Assembly (NCBI GenBank): GCA_023412665.1
Contig: JAEZCA010000045.1
Location: 43,107 to 107,106 of the forward strand
Length of the DNA stretch: 64,000 bases
Reading direction: 5' to 3'
DNA from: Bacillota bacterium
GTDB lineage: Bacteria > Bacillota > Clostridia > Acetivibrionales > DTU013
The translations under genes were made by a program, and so were the position numbers. The notes under the pieces were generated by a model. It did not search any database. It was given only the letters and a program-made list of their open reading frames with translations, and was not told the DNA's origin. Of this stretch, positions 1 to 8,030 are shown one piece after another (position 1 is the stretch's first letter; the number at the start of each line of letters is the position of its first letter).

Positions 1-294
1 TCAGAGGTTTCAGACGATGAGGGATGGATGAAGATAAGGGATACCATCGCAGCCTTCTCCGGTCTTGGAGGCATACCGGTGGTATTGGTCAAGGAGTGGA
101 ACCAGAAGGAAAACATTCTGATGCTGGAGCACATTTATGATGAAAGAGAATTGGATTTCCAGTATGCCAATGAGACGTTGAAGCACCTTGTGGACCTTTG
201 GGAGGGGAAGGTGATACTCAATACGACAGCTGAAGGCAAAAAAAGATCAATTATGTGCGATGAACAGCAGAAGATCGTGCTGATAAACAGTTGA
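1..294 (+). CDS. spoVR: SpoVR-family protein, C-terminal end (5' truncated by window)
   Basis: The reading frame is open from the first base and stops at 294, so only about 97 C-terminal residues are present. The segment contains a KIRDTIAAF...GGIPVV stretch, then ILMLEHIYDERELDFQYA and LKHLVDLWEGKVIL, which resembles the conserved C-terminus of SpoVR/YcgB proteins (a strand block followed by a helix and LW motif). SpoVR affects spore cortex formation in Bacillus; its biochemical role is unknown. The family assignment is by recognition of this pattern and the N-terminal bulk of the protein is outside the window. An internal ATG at 28 is not the likely start. Confidence 0.6.
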   Translation, partial: SEVSDDEGWMKIRDTIAAFSGLGGIPVVLVKEWNQKENILMLEHIYDERELDFQYANETLKHLVDLWEGKVILNTTAEGKKRSIMCDEQQKIVLINS

Positions 295-347
295 CTCGGC
301 TGAAACATAGATTTATAATTAATACACAAGATGCAAAAAGCATCCGC

Positions 348-422
348 GGGGGATTAACTCAGCGGGAGAGTGCTATCTTCACACGGTAGAAGTCATTGGT
401 TCGAATCCAATATTCCCCACCA
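348..422 (+). tRNA. tRNA-Val (anticodon CAC), CCA encoded
   Basis: Full cloverleaf: acceptor GGGGGAT/ATTCCCC with one G-T pair, D stem ACTC/GAGT, anticodon stem CTATC/GGTAG with loop TTCACAC (anticodon CAC, reads GUG), T stem ATTGG/CCAAT with loop TTCGAAT, discriminator A and an encoded CCA. It stands alone between spoVR and a lipoprotein gene. Confidence 0.93.
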
Positions 423-430
423 CATTTCGT

Positions 431-460
431 CTGAAAACCCGCTAAATAGCGGGTTTTCAG
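431..460 (+). terminator. Perfect 13-bp hairpin just after tRNA-Val
   Basis: CTGAAAACCCGCT, a 4-nt loop AAAT, then its exact reverse complement. It sits nine bases after the tRNA CCA. The U-rich part lies inside the 3' arm rather than after it, so it is a probable rather than a textbook terminator. Confidence 0.7.
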
Positions 461-787
461 CATATTTACACTCTTCTTCGATTCACTTGTTTGAAAACAG
501 AAACTTTGATGGATGGCAAAAGCAGAGGGCACTACTCACTTTTTCAACTTTTGAACGATTTTTTATGTGAAAAGTTCTCATTTTCATTGTTCATTGCCCA
601 TGGGGATATGAAACAGGCTTTCCAGAACATGGTTTTGTTCAAAAGCTGCAAAAACGAGTAGTCCCATATGGGTTTTCTGTATAACTAAATACATTTTGAA
701 AAATTCCTGTCATCCGGTTTTCAATATGGTAAAATAAATATATAATGCGTTTTATGGGATCAATACAGTGCAAGTGAGGTCATACAA
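461..787. other. Gene-free stretch with candidate promoter for the lipoprotein gene
   Basis: I see no convincing gene here. Near its end there is TTTTCA (718-723), a 17-nt spacer and TATAAT (741-746), a plausible sigma-A promoter for the lipoprotein gene starting at 788. The rest shows no repeat or conserved RNA that I can recognise. Confidence 0.4.
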
Positions 788-1798
788 ATGAAAACTATCA
801 TAATTTTACTTATCGCATTGGCGATACTGCTTACAGGATGTTCCCAGGGAAATATGACGGAGGATGTCGAGGGCGAAGCGTTTGCAGAGCAGCTGTCCGC
901 TCCCTCTAATGACAGCGCCGCAAAGAATTTTGAGGGAGAAATCATTTTTTATCCTGCTTACGATGAAAATTATAAGACCGCAAACAATGAAATGTTTGAT
1001 TTTTGGTTTGACATACCTGTTGGCTGGAAGGCTGTGGATAAATCTGACGACGGATCGGAATACAATATCATCAGCAATAATGACAAGGTGAAAATAAGGA
1101 TTTTCGGCATATTGGCAGATGAGGCGGGAGAGGATTACTATAACAGATTAGCAGGCAAAAGCGGCGTGATTTCAGATTTCATATACAGGGATGCCTGGAT
1201 CGGAAAGAAAATAGAGGTATCCTCAAACGAGACGTATTATGTCCGGGTCGACGGCGACAGCTACATGGTATTCCATGTGGATTCTTCCGAAGATCCTGCA
1301 TGGCTGACCGACAACATGGAAATAATCAATAATATTGCTATGAGCGCCAGAACGGCGAGAGAAAGCCATGGCAAGGAGAATAACGAGGGAAGCTCCATCA
1401 ATCCGGATGATCTGAAGCTGGGCGATATAGATATCGATATGCCATACGAGGAGCTGATCGCTGCCATAGGGCAGGAGCCGTTGGAAGTGATTGAGGAGAA
1501 TTATGAGGGAATGAGCACCAGGACGCTGTTTTTTCCCGATGATACCCAGGTTTATGTTGTAAACGACGTTGTATTTACCATTAACGTGACAAGCCCGAAT
1601 TATATTACACCCAGGGGACTTAAGCCCGGTGACAGTGAAGAGAAGATACTTGAGCTTTATGGAGAGCCGAATAAAAAGGAAGACGGAGTATGGGGCTATA
1701 ATATAAACGGATATGAGCTGTTTACTGTTGTAGCTGAAGAGGGCGTTGTCACTCAGATACAAATGGAACAGGGAGCGTGGGCCGCAGAGGTTTTCTGA
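788..1798 (+). CDS. Lipoprotein with PsbP-like and tandem small C-terminal domains
   Basis: The 336-residue protein starts with a type II signal peptide: K near the N-terminus, a hydrophobic run and the lipobox LLTGC (Cys 18), so it should be lipid-anchored outside the membrane. Residues about 60-190 (FWFDIPVGWK to the NNIAMSA helix) have the strand pattern of PsbP/MOG1-like domains. Residues about 205-335 appear to be two similar units, each with GD/GxxxxEE followed by I..xG.P or LYGEP, like small repeat domains in other clostridial lipoproteins. It starts at ATG 788 with GTGAGGT upstream. No function can be assigned. Confidence 0.6.
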   Translation: MKTIIILLIALAILLTGCSQGNMTEDVEGEAFAEQLSAPSNDSAAKNFEGEIIFYPAYDENYKTANNEMFDFWFDIPVGWKAVDKSDDGSEYNIISNNDKVKIRIFGILADEAGEDYYNRLAGKSGVISDFIYRDAWIGKKIEVSSNETYYVRVDGDSYMVFHVDSSEDPAWLTDNMEIINNIAMSARTARESHGKENNEGSSINPDDLKLGDIDIDMPYEELIAAIGQEPLEVIEENYEGMSTRTLFFPDDTQVYVVNDVVFTINVTSPNYITPRGLKPGDSEEKILELYGEPNKKEDGVWGYNINGYELFTVVAEEGVVTQIQMEQGAWAAEVF

Positions 1799-1852
1799 GA
1801 TAACGTCAATAGCACCGCTGCAATAAGAAAATTCTAAAGAGGAGTGTCAAGT

Positions 1853-2680
1853 ATGGAGTCAGATATGCAAAAATACAGGATAGCTGCCGATTACATAAGT
1901 GAAAGGATAAAGCTGACACCACAGATCGCAATTATTCTGGGCTCAGGACTTGGACCTCTGATTAATTCAGTCGAACAGCCTGTAGAGATCGACTACGAAG
2001 ATATACCAGGTTTCCCGCATACGACGGTAAAGGGACATCAGGGAAGGCTTGTCTGCGGCATACTGGGCGGGAAGCACATTCTTGCAATGAAAGGGCGTTT
2101 TCATTACTATGAGGGCTGGGACATATCACAGGTTGTTTTCCACATAAGAGTATTCAAGCTTTTAGGAATATCGAATCTGATAGTCACTAATGCTGCCGGC
2201 GGAGTAAATACTTCCTTTACCCCGGGAGACCTGATGCTTATAACAGACCACATCAGCCTGTTTGCACCGTCTCCGCTGCGGGGACCGAATCAGGATGAAT
2301 TCGGACCAAGGTTCCCCGATATGTGCAATATCTATGATCCAGATACTATCGCTCTGGCAAGGGAGGTTGCAGATAAAAAGGGTACCATCCTCAAAGAAGG
2401 AGTTTATGCCTTTACCCAGGGGCCGATGTTCGAAACGCCGGCGGAAATAAGGGCTTTGCGGATGCTTGGCGCTGATGCGGTCGGAATGTCGACGGTGCCT
2501 GAGGTAATCACAGCGCGGCACTGCGGCATGAAAATCCTTGGAATATCATGTATCACAAATATGGCCGCGGGAGTGCTTGGGCTAAAGCTGAACCATGAAG
2601 AGGTAATGGACACTGCCGGAAGGGTAGGTAAGGATTTTGCAGGGCTTGTGACGGGAATCATCGGGGCATGGAAAGCCTAG
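1853..2680 (+). CDS. punA: Purine nucleoside phosphorylase (trimeric, type I)
   Basis: Cleaves purine nucleosides (inosine, guanosine, possibly adenosine) with phosphate to base plus ribose-1-phosphate in the cytoplasm. Family motifs are clear: GSGLGPL (phosphate loop), FPHTTVKGHQGRL, MKGRFHYYEG, VTNAAGGVN, GPMFETPAEIRAL and MSTVPEVITA, with a conserved N in CITNMAAG near the base site. About 275 residues, normal for the trimeric family. An upstream in-frame GTG (1844) sits inside the ribosome site AAAGAGGAG; ATG 1853 has correct spacing and is preferred. It lies upstream of methyl-cycle genes, so it may recycle the nucleoside they release. A strong terminator follows. Confidence 0.93.
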   Translation: MESDMQKYRIAADYISERIKLTPQIAIILGSGLGPLINSVEQPVEIDYEDIPGFPHTTVKGHQGRLVCGILGGKHILAMKGRFHYYEGWDISQVVFHIRVFKLLGISNLIVTNAAGGVNTSFTPGDLMLITDHISLFAPSPLRGPNQDEFGPRFPDMCNIYDPDTIALAREVADKKGTILKEGVYAFTQGPMFETPAEIRALRMLGADAVGMSTVPEVITARHCGMKILGISCITNMAAGVLGLKLNHEEVMDTAGRVGKDFAGLVTGIIGAWKA

Positions 2681-2744
2681 CTGTAATTACAGGTAAAATG
2701 ATTGTAAATGATGGTTGATAAATTCAATATAGCAGGATATAATG

Positions 2745-2777
2745 AAAGAGGACAATTGGATGCTAATTGTCCTCTTT
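2745..2777 (+). terminator. Intrinsic terminator after purine nucleoside phosphorylase
   Basis: AAAGAGGACAATT and its exact reverse complement form a 13-bp stem around loop GGATGCT, ending in a TTTT run. It would be read as coding if the next gene were started too early. Confidence 0.85.
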
Positions 2778-2861
2778 TGCTGTATTCAGTTAAGCAAATT
2801 GCCGGACGGTACATATACAGCGGCGAAACAGCGCAGAAGCGCTCGGAAAGGGAATGATCAG

Positions 2862-3662
2862 GTGGATAAAGAGATCCTGAATATGGAGGAAGCAGCTGAG
2901 TTTTTTAATGTCAGTATCAAAACCTTCATTAAGCTCCTGAAGGAGGAGAAGGTTCCGGCAAGGAAGATCGGAAGAGAGTGGAGATTCAGCAGACAGGCCC
3001 TTGTTCAATGGCTGTCCAGCGGAGACTCGCAGCAATACTCTTCAAGCGAAAGCGAAACTAAGGAGTTTTTTGACCGGGTTGCGCCGCAATGGAGCAGCAT
3101 GCGAAGCGGCTATTATGATGAGGATGTGATCAGCAGACTGCTCAATGCAGGGCTTTTGAGAAATGACATGGTGCTGGTCGATCTCGGCGCCGGAGACGGA
3201 TACCTTTCCAGGGCGATTGCATCCGAAGTGTCATCTGTCATTGCAGTAGACATATCAGAGGTAATGCTGAACGAGCTTTCAAAAAAGGCGGAAAAGCAGG
3301 GAATAAAAAATATCAGGACAACACTTGGCGATGGGTGTGACATACCGCTTTCCGACAGCAGTGCGGATATCGTATGCGCAAACATGTTCCTTCATCATAT
3401 TGATGAACCGATAACAGCAATTAAGGAAATGCACAGGCTACTGCAGCCTGGGGGCAGGGTCTTCCTTGCCGATCTGAGAGAGCATGGCAACAGGGAGTTC
3501 AAGGACATTATGCATGATGTGTGGCAGGGATTTTCCGAAAATGAGATAACCGGCTGGTTTAAAAAGTGCGGCTTCAAGGTCGAGCTTTTCGAAGCGCTCG
3601 ATAAGAAAACATCCAGTAAAAAAGCTGATGAGGGTGTTTTTATTATGATTGCGTCAAAATAA
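2862..3662 (+). CDS. Helix-turn-helix/class I SAM methyltransferase fusion
   Basis: About 266 residues. Residues 8-55 form an excisionase-type helix-turn-helix domain (EEAAEFFNVSIKTFIKLL, KIGREWRFSR, ALVQWL). After a linker, residues ~70-260 are a Rossmann methyltransferase with motif I LVDLGAGDGYLSRAI, the acidic AVDIS end of strand 2 and LLQPGGRVFLAD. The substrate is unknown; clostridial fusions of this kind may bind DNA or modify a small molecule. A longer frame from 2742 would run through the terminator hairpin, so the GTG at 2862, preceded by GGAAAGGGA, is the better start. Its product SAH would be the substrate of the hydrolase encoded downstream. Confidence 0.75.
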   Translation: MDKEILNMEEAAEFFNVSIKTFIKLLKEEKVPARKIGREWRFSRQALVQWLSSGDSQQYSSSESETKEFFDRVAPQWSSMRSGYYDEDVISRLLNAGLLRNDMVLVDLGAGDGYLSRAIASEVSSVIAVDISEVMLNELSKKAEKQGIKNIRTTLGDGCDIPLSDSSADIVCANMFLHHIDEPITAIKEMHRLLQPGGRVFLADLREHGNREFKDIMHDVWQGFSENEITGWFKKCGFKVELFEALDKKTSSKKADEGVFIMIASK

Positions 3663-3680
3663 CGAGGCGGAGGCAGAGAA

Positions 3681-4616
3681 ATGGGAAAAATAATTGTTGC
3701 AGGTTCCATTGCATTTGATCACATAATGGATTTCCCGGGATATTTCAAGGATCAGATAATACCTGACAGGATAGATGAGCTTAACATCAGCTTTCTAGTA
3801 AAAAGCTTAAGGAAAGTACGGGGAGGTACTGCGCCGAATATAGCATACAGCCTTGCCCTTACTGGACAGAAGCCTGAAATACTTGGTACGGTCGGTTCTG
3901 ATTTCGACGGCTACAGGCAATGGCTGGAGCAAAAAGGAGTTGGTACCGGGCTTGTAAGGGTCAAAAGTGATGATTTTACTGCATCCTGCTTTATTAACAC
4001 GGACCTTGCAAACAATCAGATTACGGGGTTCTATCCGGGCGCCATGGCCTTTGATACAGATATCAGCATGCATGAAATTGATATGAGTGATGTAGATATG
4101 GTTCTGATCGCACCAACCGAACCGGCCGCAATGAACAAGTGGTGTGATGAACTGCAGAGAATCAGTGTACCCTATTTGTATGATTCGGGGATGCAGATAC
4201 CGAGGCTTGAGCCCCGGGAGCTCATGTACGGCATAATGGGCGCAAAAATAGTCATATTTAACGAATATGAGTATGAGATGATGAACAAAAAAACAGGACT
4301 GACCATAAACGATATACTTGACAGCGCTGAGATCGTTGTTGTCACTCTTGGAGAAAAGGGCTCGGAGCTGTGGTCAAGGAGTGAGCATGTGCGTGTATCG
4401 GCCGCCAGACCCGAAAGAGTGGTCGATCCTACCGGAGCCGGCGATGCATACAGAGCGGGACTGCTGAAGGGTTACTTTGAAGGTGCGGAACTTAAAAGGA
4501 TGGGCAGATATGCAAGCATCACATCGGTGTATGCAGTTGAACATAAGGGCGCAACGGAACATAAATACACAATTGATGAGTTTATGAATAGATACAGAGA
4601 AAATTTTGGAGAATAA
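3681..4616 (+). CDS. PfkB-family sugar/nucleoside kinase (adenosine-kinase-like)
   Basis: A 311-residue ribokinase-fold kinase. The N-terminus has the glycine-rich GSIAFDHIMD start and GGTAPNIAYSLALTG; the C-terminal signature VDPTGAGDAYRAGLLKGY carries the anion hole and catalytic Asp. Ribosome site GGCGGAGG precedes ATG 3681. It is 18 nt downstream of the methyltransferase gene and 52 nt upstream of SAH hydrolase. That context suggests phosphorylation of adenosine or inosine released by the hydrolase. PfkB members acting on sugars cannot be excluded from sequence alone. Confidence 0.75.
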   Translation: MGKIIVAGSIAFDHIMDFPGYFKDQIIPDRIDELNISFLVKSLRKVRGGTAPNIAYSLALTGQKPEILGTVGSDFDGYRQWLEQKGVGTGLVRVKSDDFTASCFINTDLANNQITGFYPGAMAFDTDISMHEIDMSDVDMVLIAPTEPAAMNKWCDELQRISVPYLYDSGMQIPRLEPRELMYGIMGAKIVIFNEYEYEMMNKKTGLTINDILDSAEIVVVTLGEKGSELWSRSEHVRVSAARPERVVDPTGAGDAYRAGLLKGYFEGAELKRMGRYASITSVYAVEHKGATEHKYTIDEFMNRYRENFGE

Positions 4617-4668
4617 AGACAATATTCAAATAATATATGCATATAATGCGGCTTTGGAGGTAATAAGA

Positions 4669-5931
4669 ATGGTAAAATGCGATATCAAGGACAAATCACT
4701 GGCACCGAAGGGCAAATTAAGGATCGAATGGGCAGACAATCAGATGCCTGTTCTGAAAATGATCCGGGAGAGGTTTGCAAAAGAGAAGCCCCTTGCAGGC
4801 AAAAAGATGAGCTGCTGCCTTCATGTAACGACTGAGACGGCAAATCTTATCAGGACCTTGAAGGAGGGCGGTGCCGATATAGTGCTGTGTGCATCGAACC
4901 CGCTGTCAACACAGGATGATGTTGCAGCTTCACTGGTTATGGACTATGGTGTGTCTGTATACGCAAAAAAAGGAGAGGACAGAGACACCTACTACAAGCA
5001 CCTTCTTGCAGCTATCGAGCATGGGCCTGACATGACGCAGGACGATGGATGCGACCTGGTAGGGCTATTGCATAAGGATTACAGTGATACCTATCTGAAA
5101 AACGTGATAGGCGGCACTGAAGAGACTACTACCGGCGTTATCAGGCTCAAGAGCATGGAGAGGGACGGAGCTTTGCGCATACCGATTATCGCTGTAAATG
5201 AATCTGAAACGAAACATCTTTTTGATAACAGGTACGGAACGGGTCAAAGCACACTGGATGGTTTGTTCAGGGCTACCAACGTTCTGCTGTCAGGCAAGAA
5301 TTTTGTCGTATGCGGCTATGGATGGTGCGGAAGAGGCCTGGCAATGAGAGCCAAGGGTATGGGCGCAAATGTAACTGTCACCGAAGTGGATCACATCAAG
5401 GCTATCGAGGCGGTCATGGAAGGCTTCAGAGTCATGAAGCTGGAGGATGCCATGAGCTTTGCCGATATCATCATTACAGTCACCGGCGATTTGAACGTAG
5501 TGGATGAGAAGCATATCAAGCTTGCAAAGGATGGAGTCATTATTGCAAATTCAGGCCACTTCAATGACGAGATCAATATAGATGCTATTGAGAAGTTATC
5601 AGCCTCAAAGAGGACGGTGCGTGACTTCGTGGAGGAATATACGCTCAAGGACGGCCGCAAGGTATTCCTGCTGGCGGAAGGCAGGCTGCTGAACCTGGCA
5701 GCGGCTGAGGGACATCCTGCTGTAGTTATGGATATGAGCTTTGCAAATCAGGCACTTGGCGCAGAGTATATCGTCAAGAACGCTGACAAAATGGATAAGC
5801 AGGTCTATCTGCTCCCGGACGAGATCGATCATGAAATCGCCCGTCTGAAGCTAGAATCCATGGGCATTTCCATTGACGTCCTCACAGAAGAGCAAAAAGC
5901 CTACTTATCATCCTGGCAGAGCGGTACTTAA
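4669..5931 (+). CDS. ahcY: S-adenosylhomocysteine hydrolase (AhcY family)
   Basis: About 420 residues. Shows DIKDKSLAPKGKLRIEWAD, CCLHVTTETANLIRTL, the ASNPLSTQDDVAASL substrate segment, TTTGVIRL, the NAD-binding CGYGWCGRG and GHFNDEI. It splits S-adenosylhomocysteine to homocysteine and adenosine using bound NAD. In archaea a relative acts on S-inosylhomocysteine after SAH is deaminated, and the neighbouring deaminase makes that reading possible here. Start chosen at ATG 4669 with TTTGGAGGT upstream; an earlier ATG at 4606 lies inside the preceding gene. It lacks the long C-terminal extension of eukaryotic forms, ending soon after the VLTEEQKAYL helix. Confidence 0.92.
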   Translation: MVKCDIKDKSLAPKGKLRIEWADNQMPVLKMIRERFAKEKPLAGKKMSCCLHVTTETANLIRTLKEGGADIVLCASNPLSTQDDVAASLVMDYGVSVYAKKGEDRDTYYKHLLAAIEHGPDMTQDDGCDLVGLLHKDYSDTYLKNVIGGTEETTTGVIRLKSMERDGALRIPIIAVNESETKHLFDNRYGTGQSTLDGLFRATNVLLSGKNFVVCGYGWCGRGLAMRAKGMGANVTVTEVDHIKAIEAVMEGFRVMKLEDAMSFADIIITVTGDLNVVDEKHIKLAKDGVIIANSGHFNDEINIDAIEKLSASKRTVRDFVEEYTLKDGRKVFLLAEGRLLNLAAAEGHPAVVMDMSFANQALGAEYIVKNADKMDKQVYLLPDEIDHEIARLKLESMGISIDVLTEEQKAYLSSWQSGT

Positions 5932-5963
5932 TTTGGTGCCAGGCACGACAGACAGTTATTTGG

Positions 5964-6004
5964 CCCGGGTCATTTGCTTTATTTGACCTGGGTTTTTATT
6001 TTTT
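5964..6004 (+). terminator. Terminator after ahcY
   Basis: CCCGGGTCA pairs with TGACCTGGG (one G-T) around a T-rich loop, followed by a long T-rich tail. The short palindrome GTGCCAGGCAC lies just upstream (5936-5946), a motif often seen in clostridial intergenic repeats. Confidence 0.75.
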
Positions 6005-6083
6005 ACCGGTTGAATAATGTGGTAAAATATATATAAGATTTATGGATAATTTATTACAGGAGAGAAAGATTAGGAGAGATTAA

Positions 6084-7397
6084 ATGAATATTTTGATTGA
6101 AGGTATCGATATACTGACGGGCGATACCAAAACAGAGTATATAAGAAACGCTGATATTGGTATCAGGGATAATATTATTGAGTTTATAGCACCCACATCA
6201 AAAGGACCGGCTGATTTCAAGGCTGACAGAAGAATCAGCGGCAGGAACAGGATTGCCATGCCGGGCCTGGTAAATGCCCATACCCACAGTGCCATGACAA
6301 TAATGAGAAATGCGGCGGATGATCTGCCTTTGCACAAATGGCTGTTTGAAAGGATTTTCCCGATCGAAGACAGACTGACTGATGAGGATGTATATTGGGG
6401 TACCAGACTGGGTGCGGCAGAGATGATCAAATCAGGTACGACTGCTATTGCTGATATGTATCTGCATATGGATGCTGCAGCAAAAGGCATATTTGATACA
6501 GGTATTAAGGTCAACCTGTCAAAAAGCCCCTTGGAATTCCATTCCGATGAAGGAGGCCTGAAGGCCAGGGATGTTTTTGACGAGTGCAGGAGGTACTTTG
6601 GAGAGTGGGATGGAAGAGAGGATGGCAGGATCAAGGTTTATGTCGAGGTGCATTCAACATACCTTTTTGATCCTGCTTCGCTAAAGCGCGCCTCTGAGCT
6701 TGCCGGAGATCTTGGTACAGGGATTCATATCCACCTGCTTGAGACTGAGAAGGAGAGAAGGGACAGTTTTGCCCAATACAAAAAATCGCCTGTGGAGATA
6801 TGCGTAGAAACAGGTATATTTAATGTTCCTGTTATCGGAGCACATCTGGTTCATGTATCAAAGGAAGATTTAGAGCTTCTGAAGAAATACGGCGTCAATG
6901 CTGCACACAATCCAACCAGCAACCTCAAGCTTGGCAGCGGAATTTCACCTATCCACGAAATGCTGGAGGCAGGGATCAATGTCGCTCTGGGAACTGACGG
7001 CGCAGCCAGCAACAACAACCTCAATATGTTTGAAGAGATGCATCTTGCAGCGCTGATCCACAAGGGCGCCGGCCGGAATCCCGAGCTGGTCACAGCCAGA
7101 CAGGCCTTCATGATGGCGACTGTAAACGGATCAAAGGCCGTAGGCTTTGGCGATGACTCAGGTGCCATCAGACCAGGATCGAAGGCTGACATGATTTTGA
7201 TCGATATTGATAAACCTCATTTATGCCCGGTAAATGATCCTTTTTCAGCTGTTGTTTATTCGGCACAGGCTTCGGATGTTGATACTGTGATTGTAGATGG
7301 TAATATACTAATGGAAAACAGGGAACTTAAAACGATAGACGAAGAGCGGGTCAAGTATGAGGTCAACAGAGTATCACAAAAGCTGCTGAATATTTGA
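6084..7397 (+). CDS. mtaD: 5-methylthioadenosine/S-adenosylhomocysteine deaminase
   Basis: A 437-residue amidohydrolase. Metal-binding motifs appear in order: VNAHTHSAM, EVHSTYLF, HIHLLETEKE, and GTDGAASNNN with the catalytic Asp. The family deaminates MTA and SAH to the inosyl forms; some members act on several adenosyl compounds. Ribosome site TAGGAGAG precedes ATG 6084. It follows ahcY after a terminator, so it may have its own promoter, but grouping with nucleoside phosphorylase, kinase and hydrolase points to clearance of SAH. The C-terminal composite beta domain (GSKADMILIDIDKPHL) is intact. Confidence 0.88.
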   Translation: MNILIEGIDILTGDTKTEYIRNADIGIRDNIIEFIAPTSKGPADFKADRRISGRNRIAMPGLVNAHTHSAMTIMRNAADDLPLHKWLFERIFPIEDRLTDEDVYWGTRLGAAEMIKSGTTAIADMYLHMDAAAKGIFDTGIKVNLSKSPLEFHSDEGGLKARDVFDECRRYFGEWDGREDGRIKVYVEVHSTYLFDPASLKRASELAGDLGTGIHIHLLETEKERRDSFAQYKKSPVEICVETGIFNVPVIGAHLVHVSKEDLELLKKYGVNAAHNPTSNLKLGSGISPIHEMLEAGINVALGTDGAASNNNLNMFEEMHLAALIHKGAGRNPELVTARQAFMMATVNGSKAVGFGDDSGAIRPGSKADMILIDIDKPHLCPVNDPFSAVVYSAQASDVDTVIVDGNILMENRELKTIDEERVKYEVNRVSQKLLNI

Positions 7398-7417
7398 TGA
7401 TCCTGAATAAAAGTCAC

Positions 7418-7453
7418 AAAAAAACCACCTGAAATCATTCAAGTGGTTTTTTT
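7418..7453. terminator. Bidirectional terminator between mtaD and tRNA-Thr
   Basis: An A-rich run, CCAC stem, short loop, GTGG and a T-run. It can stop mtaD transcription on the plus strand and tRNA-Thr on the minus strand, since the A-run reads as T-run in reverse. Confidence 0.75.
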
Positions 7454-7454
7454 G

Positions 7455-7530
7455 TGGAGCCAACTGCCGGATTCGAACCGGCGACCTGCGGTTTACGATA
7501 CCGCTGCTCTACCAGCTGAGCCAAGTTGGC
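7455..7530 (-). tRNA. tRNA-Thr (anticodon CGT), CCA encoded
   Basis: On the minus strand: acceptor GCCAACT/AGTTGGC, D stem GCTC/GAGC, anticodon stem GCGGT/ACCGC with loop ATCGTAA (anticodon CGT, reads ACG), T stem GCCGG/CCGGC with TTCGAAT, discriminator T and encoded CCA. A minus-strand TATAAT at 7549-7554 with a weak TTGTTT 17 nt upstream is a likely promoter. Confidence 0.95.
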
Positions 7531-7605
7531 ATCTCTTACGCAAAAAGAATTATACCCCATAACCAAGAAAAAAACAATACCGGATATTTGAAAAAAACGG
7601 TGGGG

Positions 7606-7635
7606 TTGATTACTGCAGGATGAGGAAGGTATAAT
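7606..7635 (+). promoter_or_regulatory. Candidate sigma-A promoter facing the small gene at 7.7 kb
   Basis: TTGATT (7606-7611), 18-nt spacer, TATAAT (7630-7635). It reads toward the 3' end of the minus-strand 66-residue gene and sits about 20 nt upstream of a ribosome site and ATG on the plus strand (7664). There is no other plus-strand gene until 8031. Confidence 0.45.
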
Positions 7636-7663
7636 AAATTCAAATCATTTTTCGAAGGAGGAC

Positions 7664-7822
7664 ATGTCAGAATCCGCTGTAATACTCCTTCTCAACGTCG
7701 TCATAGGAGTAGTTGTAGCCTGCATTTCTGACGATATCATGGGTTGTTTTTATGACCATTTCATGGGTCACCTCATGCTGTTCAACCAGAAATGTCAGGA
7801 ATTCATTTGTCATGTCGAATAA
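7664..7822 (+). CDS. Possible 52-residue hydrophobic peptide, antisense to the small minus-strand gene
   Basis: ATG 7664 is preceded by GAAGGAGGAC, a near-perfect ribosome site, and by the promoter at 7606-7635. The frame encodes 52 residues with one hydrophobic segment (VILLLNVVIGVVVACI) and a polar, Cys-containing tail. It lies entirely opposite the 7667-7867 gene in the same codon register, so the frame could be a by-product of that gene. The promoter and ribosome site are outside the overlap and are not explained that way. No homologue is recognised. Confidence 0.25.
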   Translation: MSESAVILLLNVVIGVVVACISDDIMGCFYDHFMGHLMLFNQKCQEFICHVE

Positions 7823-7867
7823 TTCGTCCCAGTTTGTAATATTCTTAAAATCCTTGACTTCACCCAT
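7667..7867 (-). CDS. Small acidic protein of unknown function (66 residues)
   Basis: Starts at ATG 7867 (minus) with AAAAAGGAG about eight bases upstream. The 66-residue product is soluble and acidic, with aromatic and acidic residues spread evenly (NWDELFDMTNEFLTFLVEQ, then NYSYDDVEKEYYSGF). Codon choice looks like that of neighbouring genes, so it is probably real. No domain recognised. Confidence 0.55.
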   Translation of the reverse strand: MGEVKDFKNITNWDELFDMTNEFLTFLVEQHEVTHEMVIKTTHDIVRNAGYNYSYDDVEKEYYSGF

Positions 7868-8030
7868 ATATAACTCCTTTTTGGTCCGTTATGTTCCTCA
7901 CGAGAATTTTGCTGCGGCTTATGTTAATATCAGATAGTATTGCTCCCACTGACAAAATTTATTATAATCCTCGGTATGATATATTAACAAGGCTTTTCTG
8001 AATGATTGTTTCCGAAAGGATACAAATACT

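Noticed and set aside
370..570. 66-codon frame starting inside tRNA-Val
   Set aside because: It begins inside the tRNA and passes through the hairpin at 431-460.
1223..1762. 179-codon minus-strand frame opposite the lipoprotein
   Set aside because: Composition of an antisense shadow and no start signal; the plus strand has a clear lipobox protein.
2681..4668. SAM or SAH riboswitch for the methyl-cycle genes
   Set aside because: Intergenic spaces are short and contain only the terminator at 2745-2777; no aptamer core was seen.
5936..5946. GTGCCAGGCAC palindrome as an operator
   Set aside because: Only one short copy is visible in the window, beside a terminator; too little to call a site.
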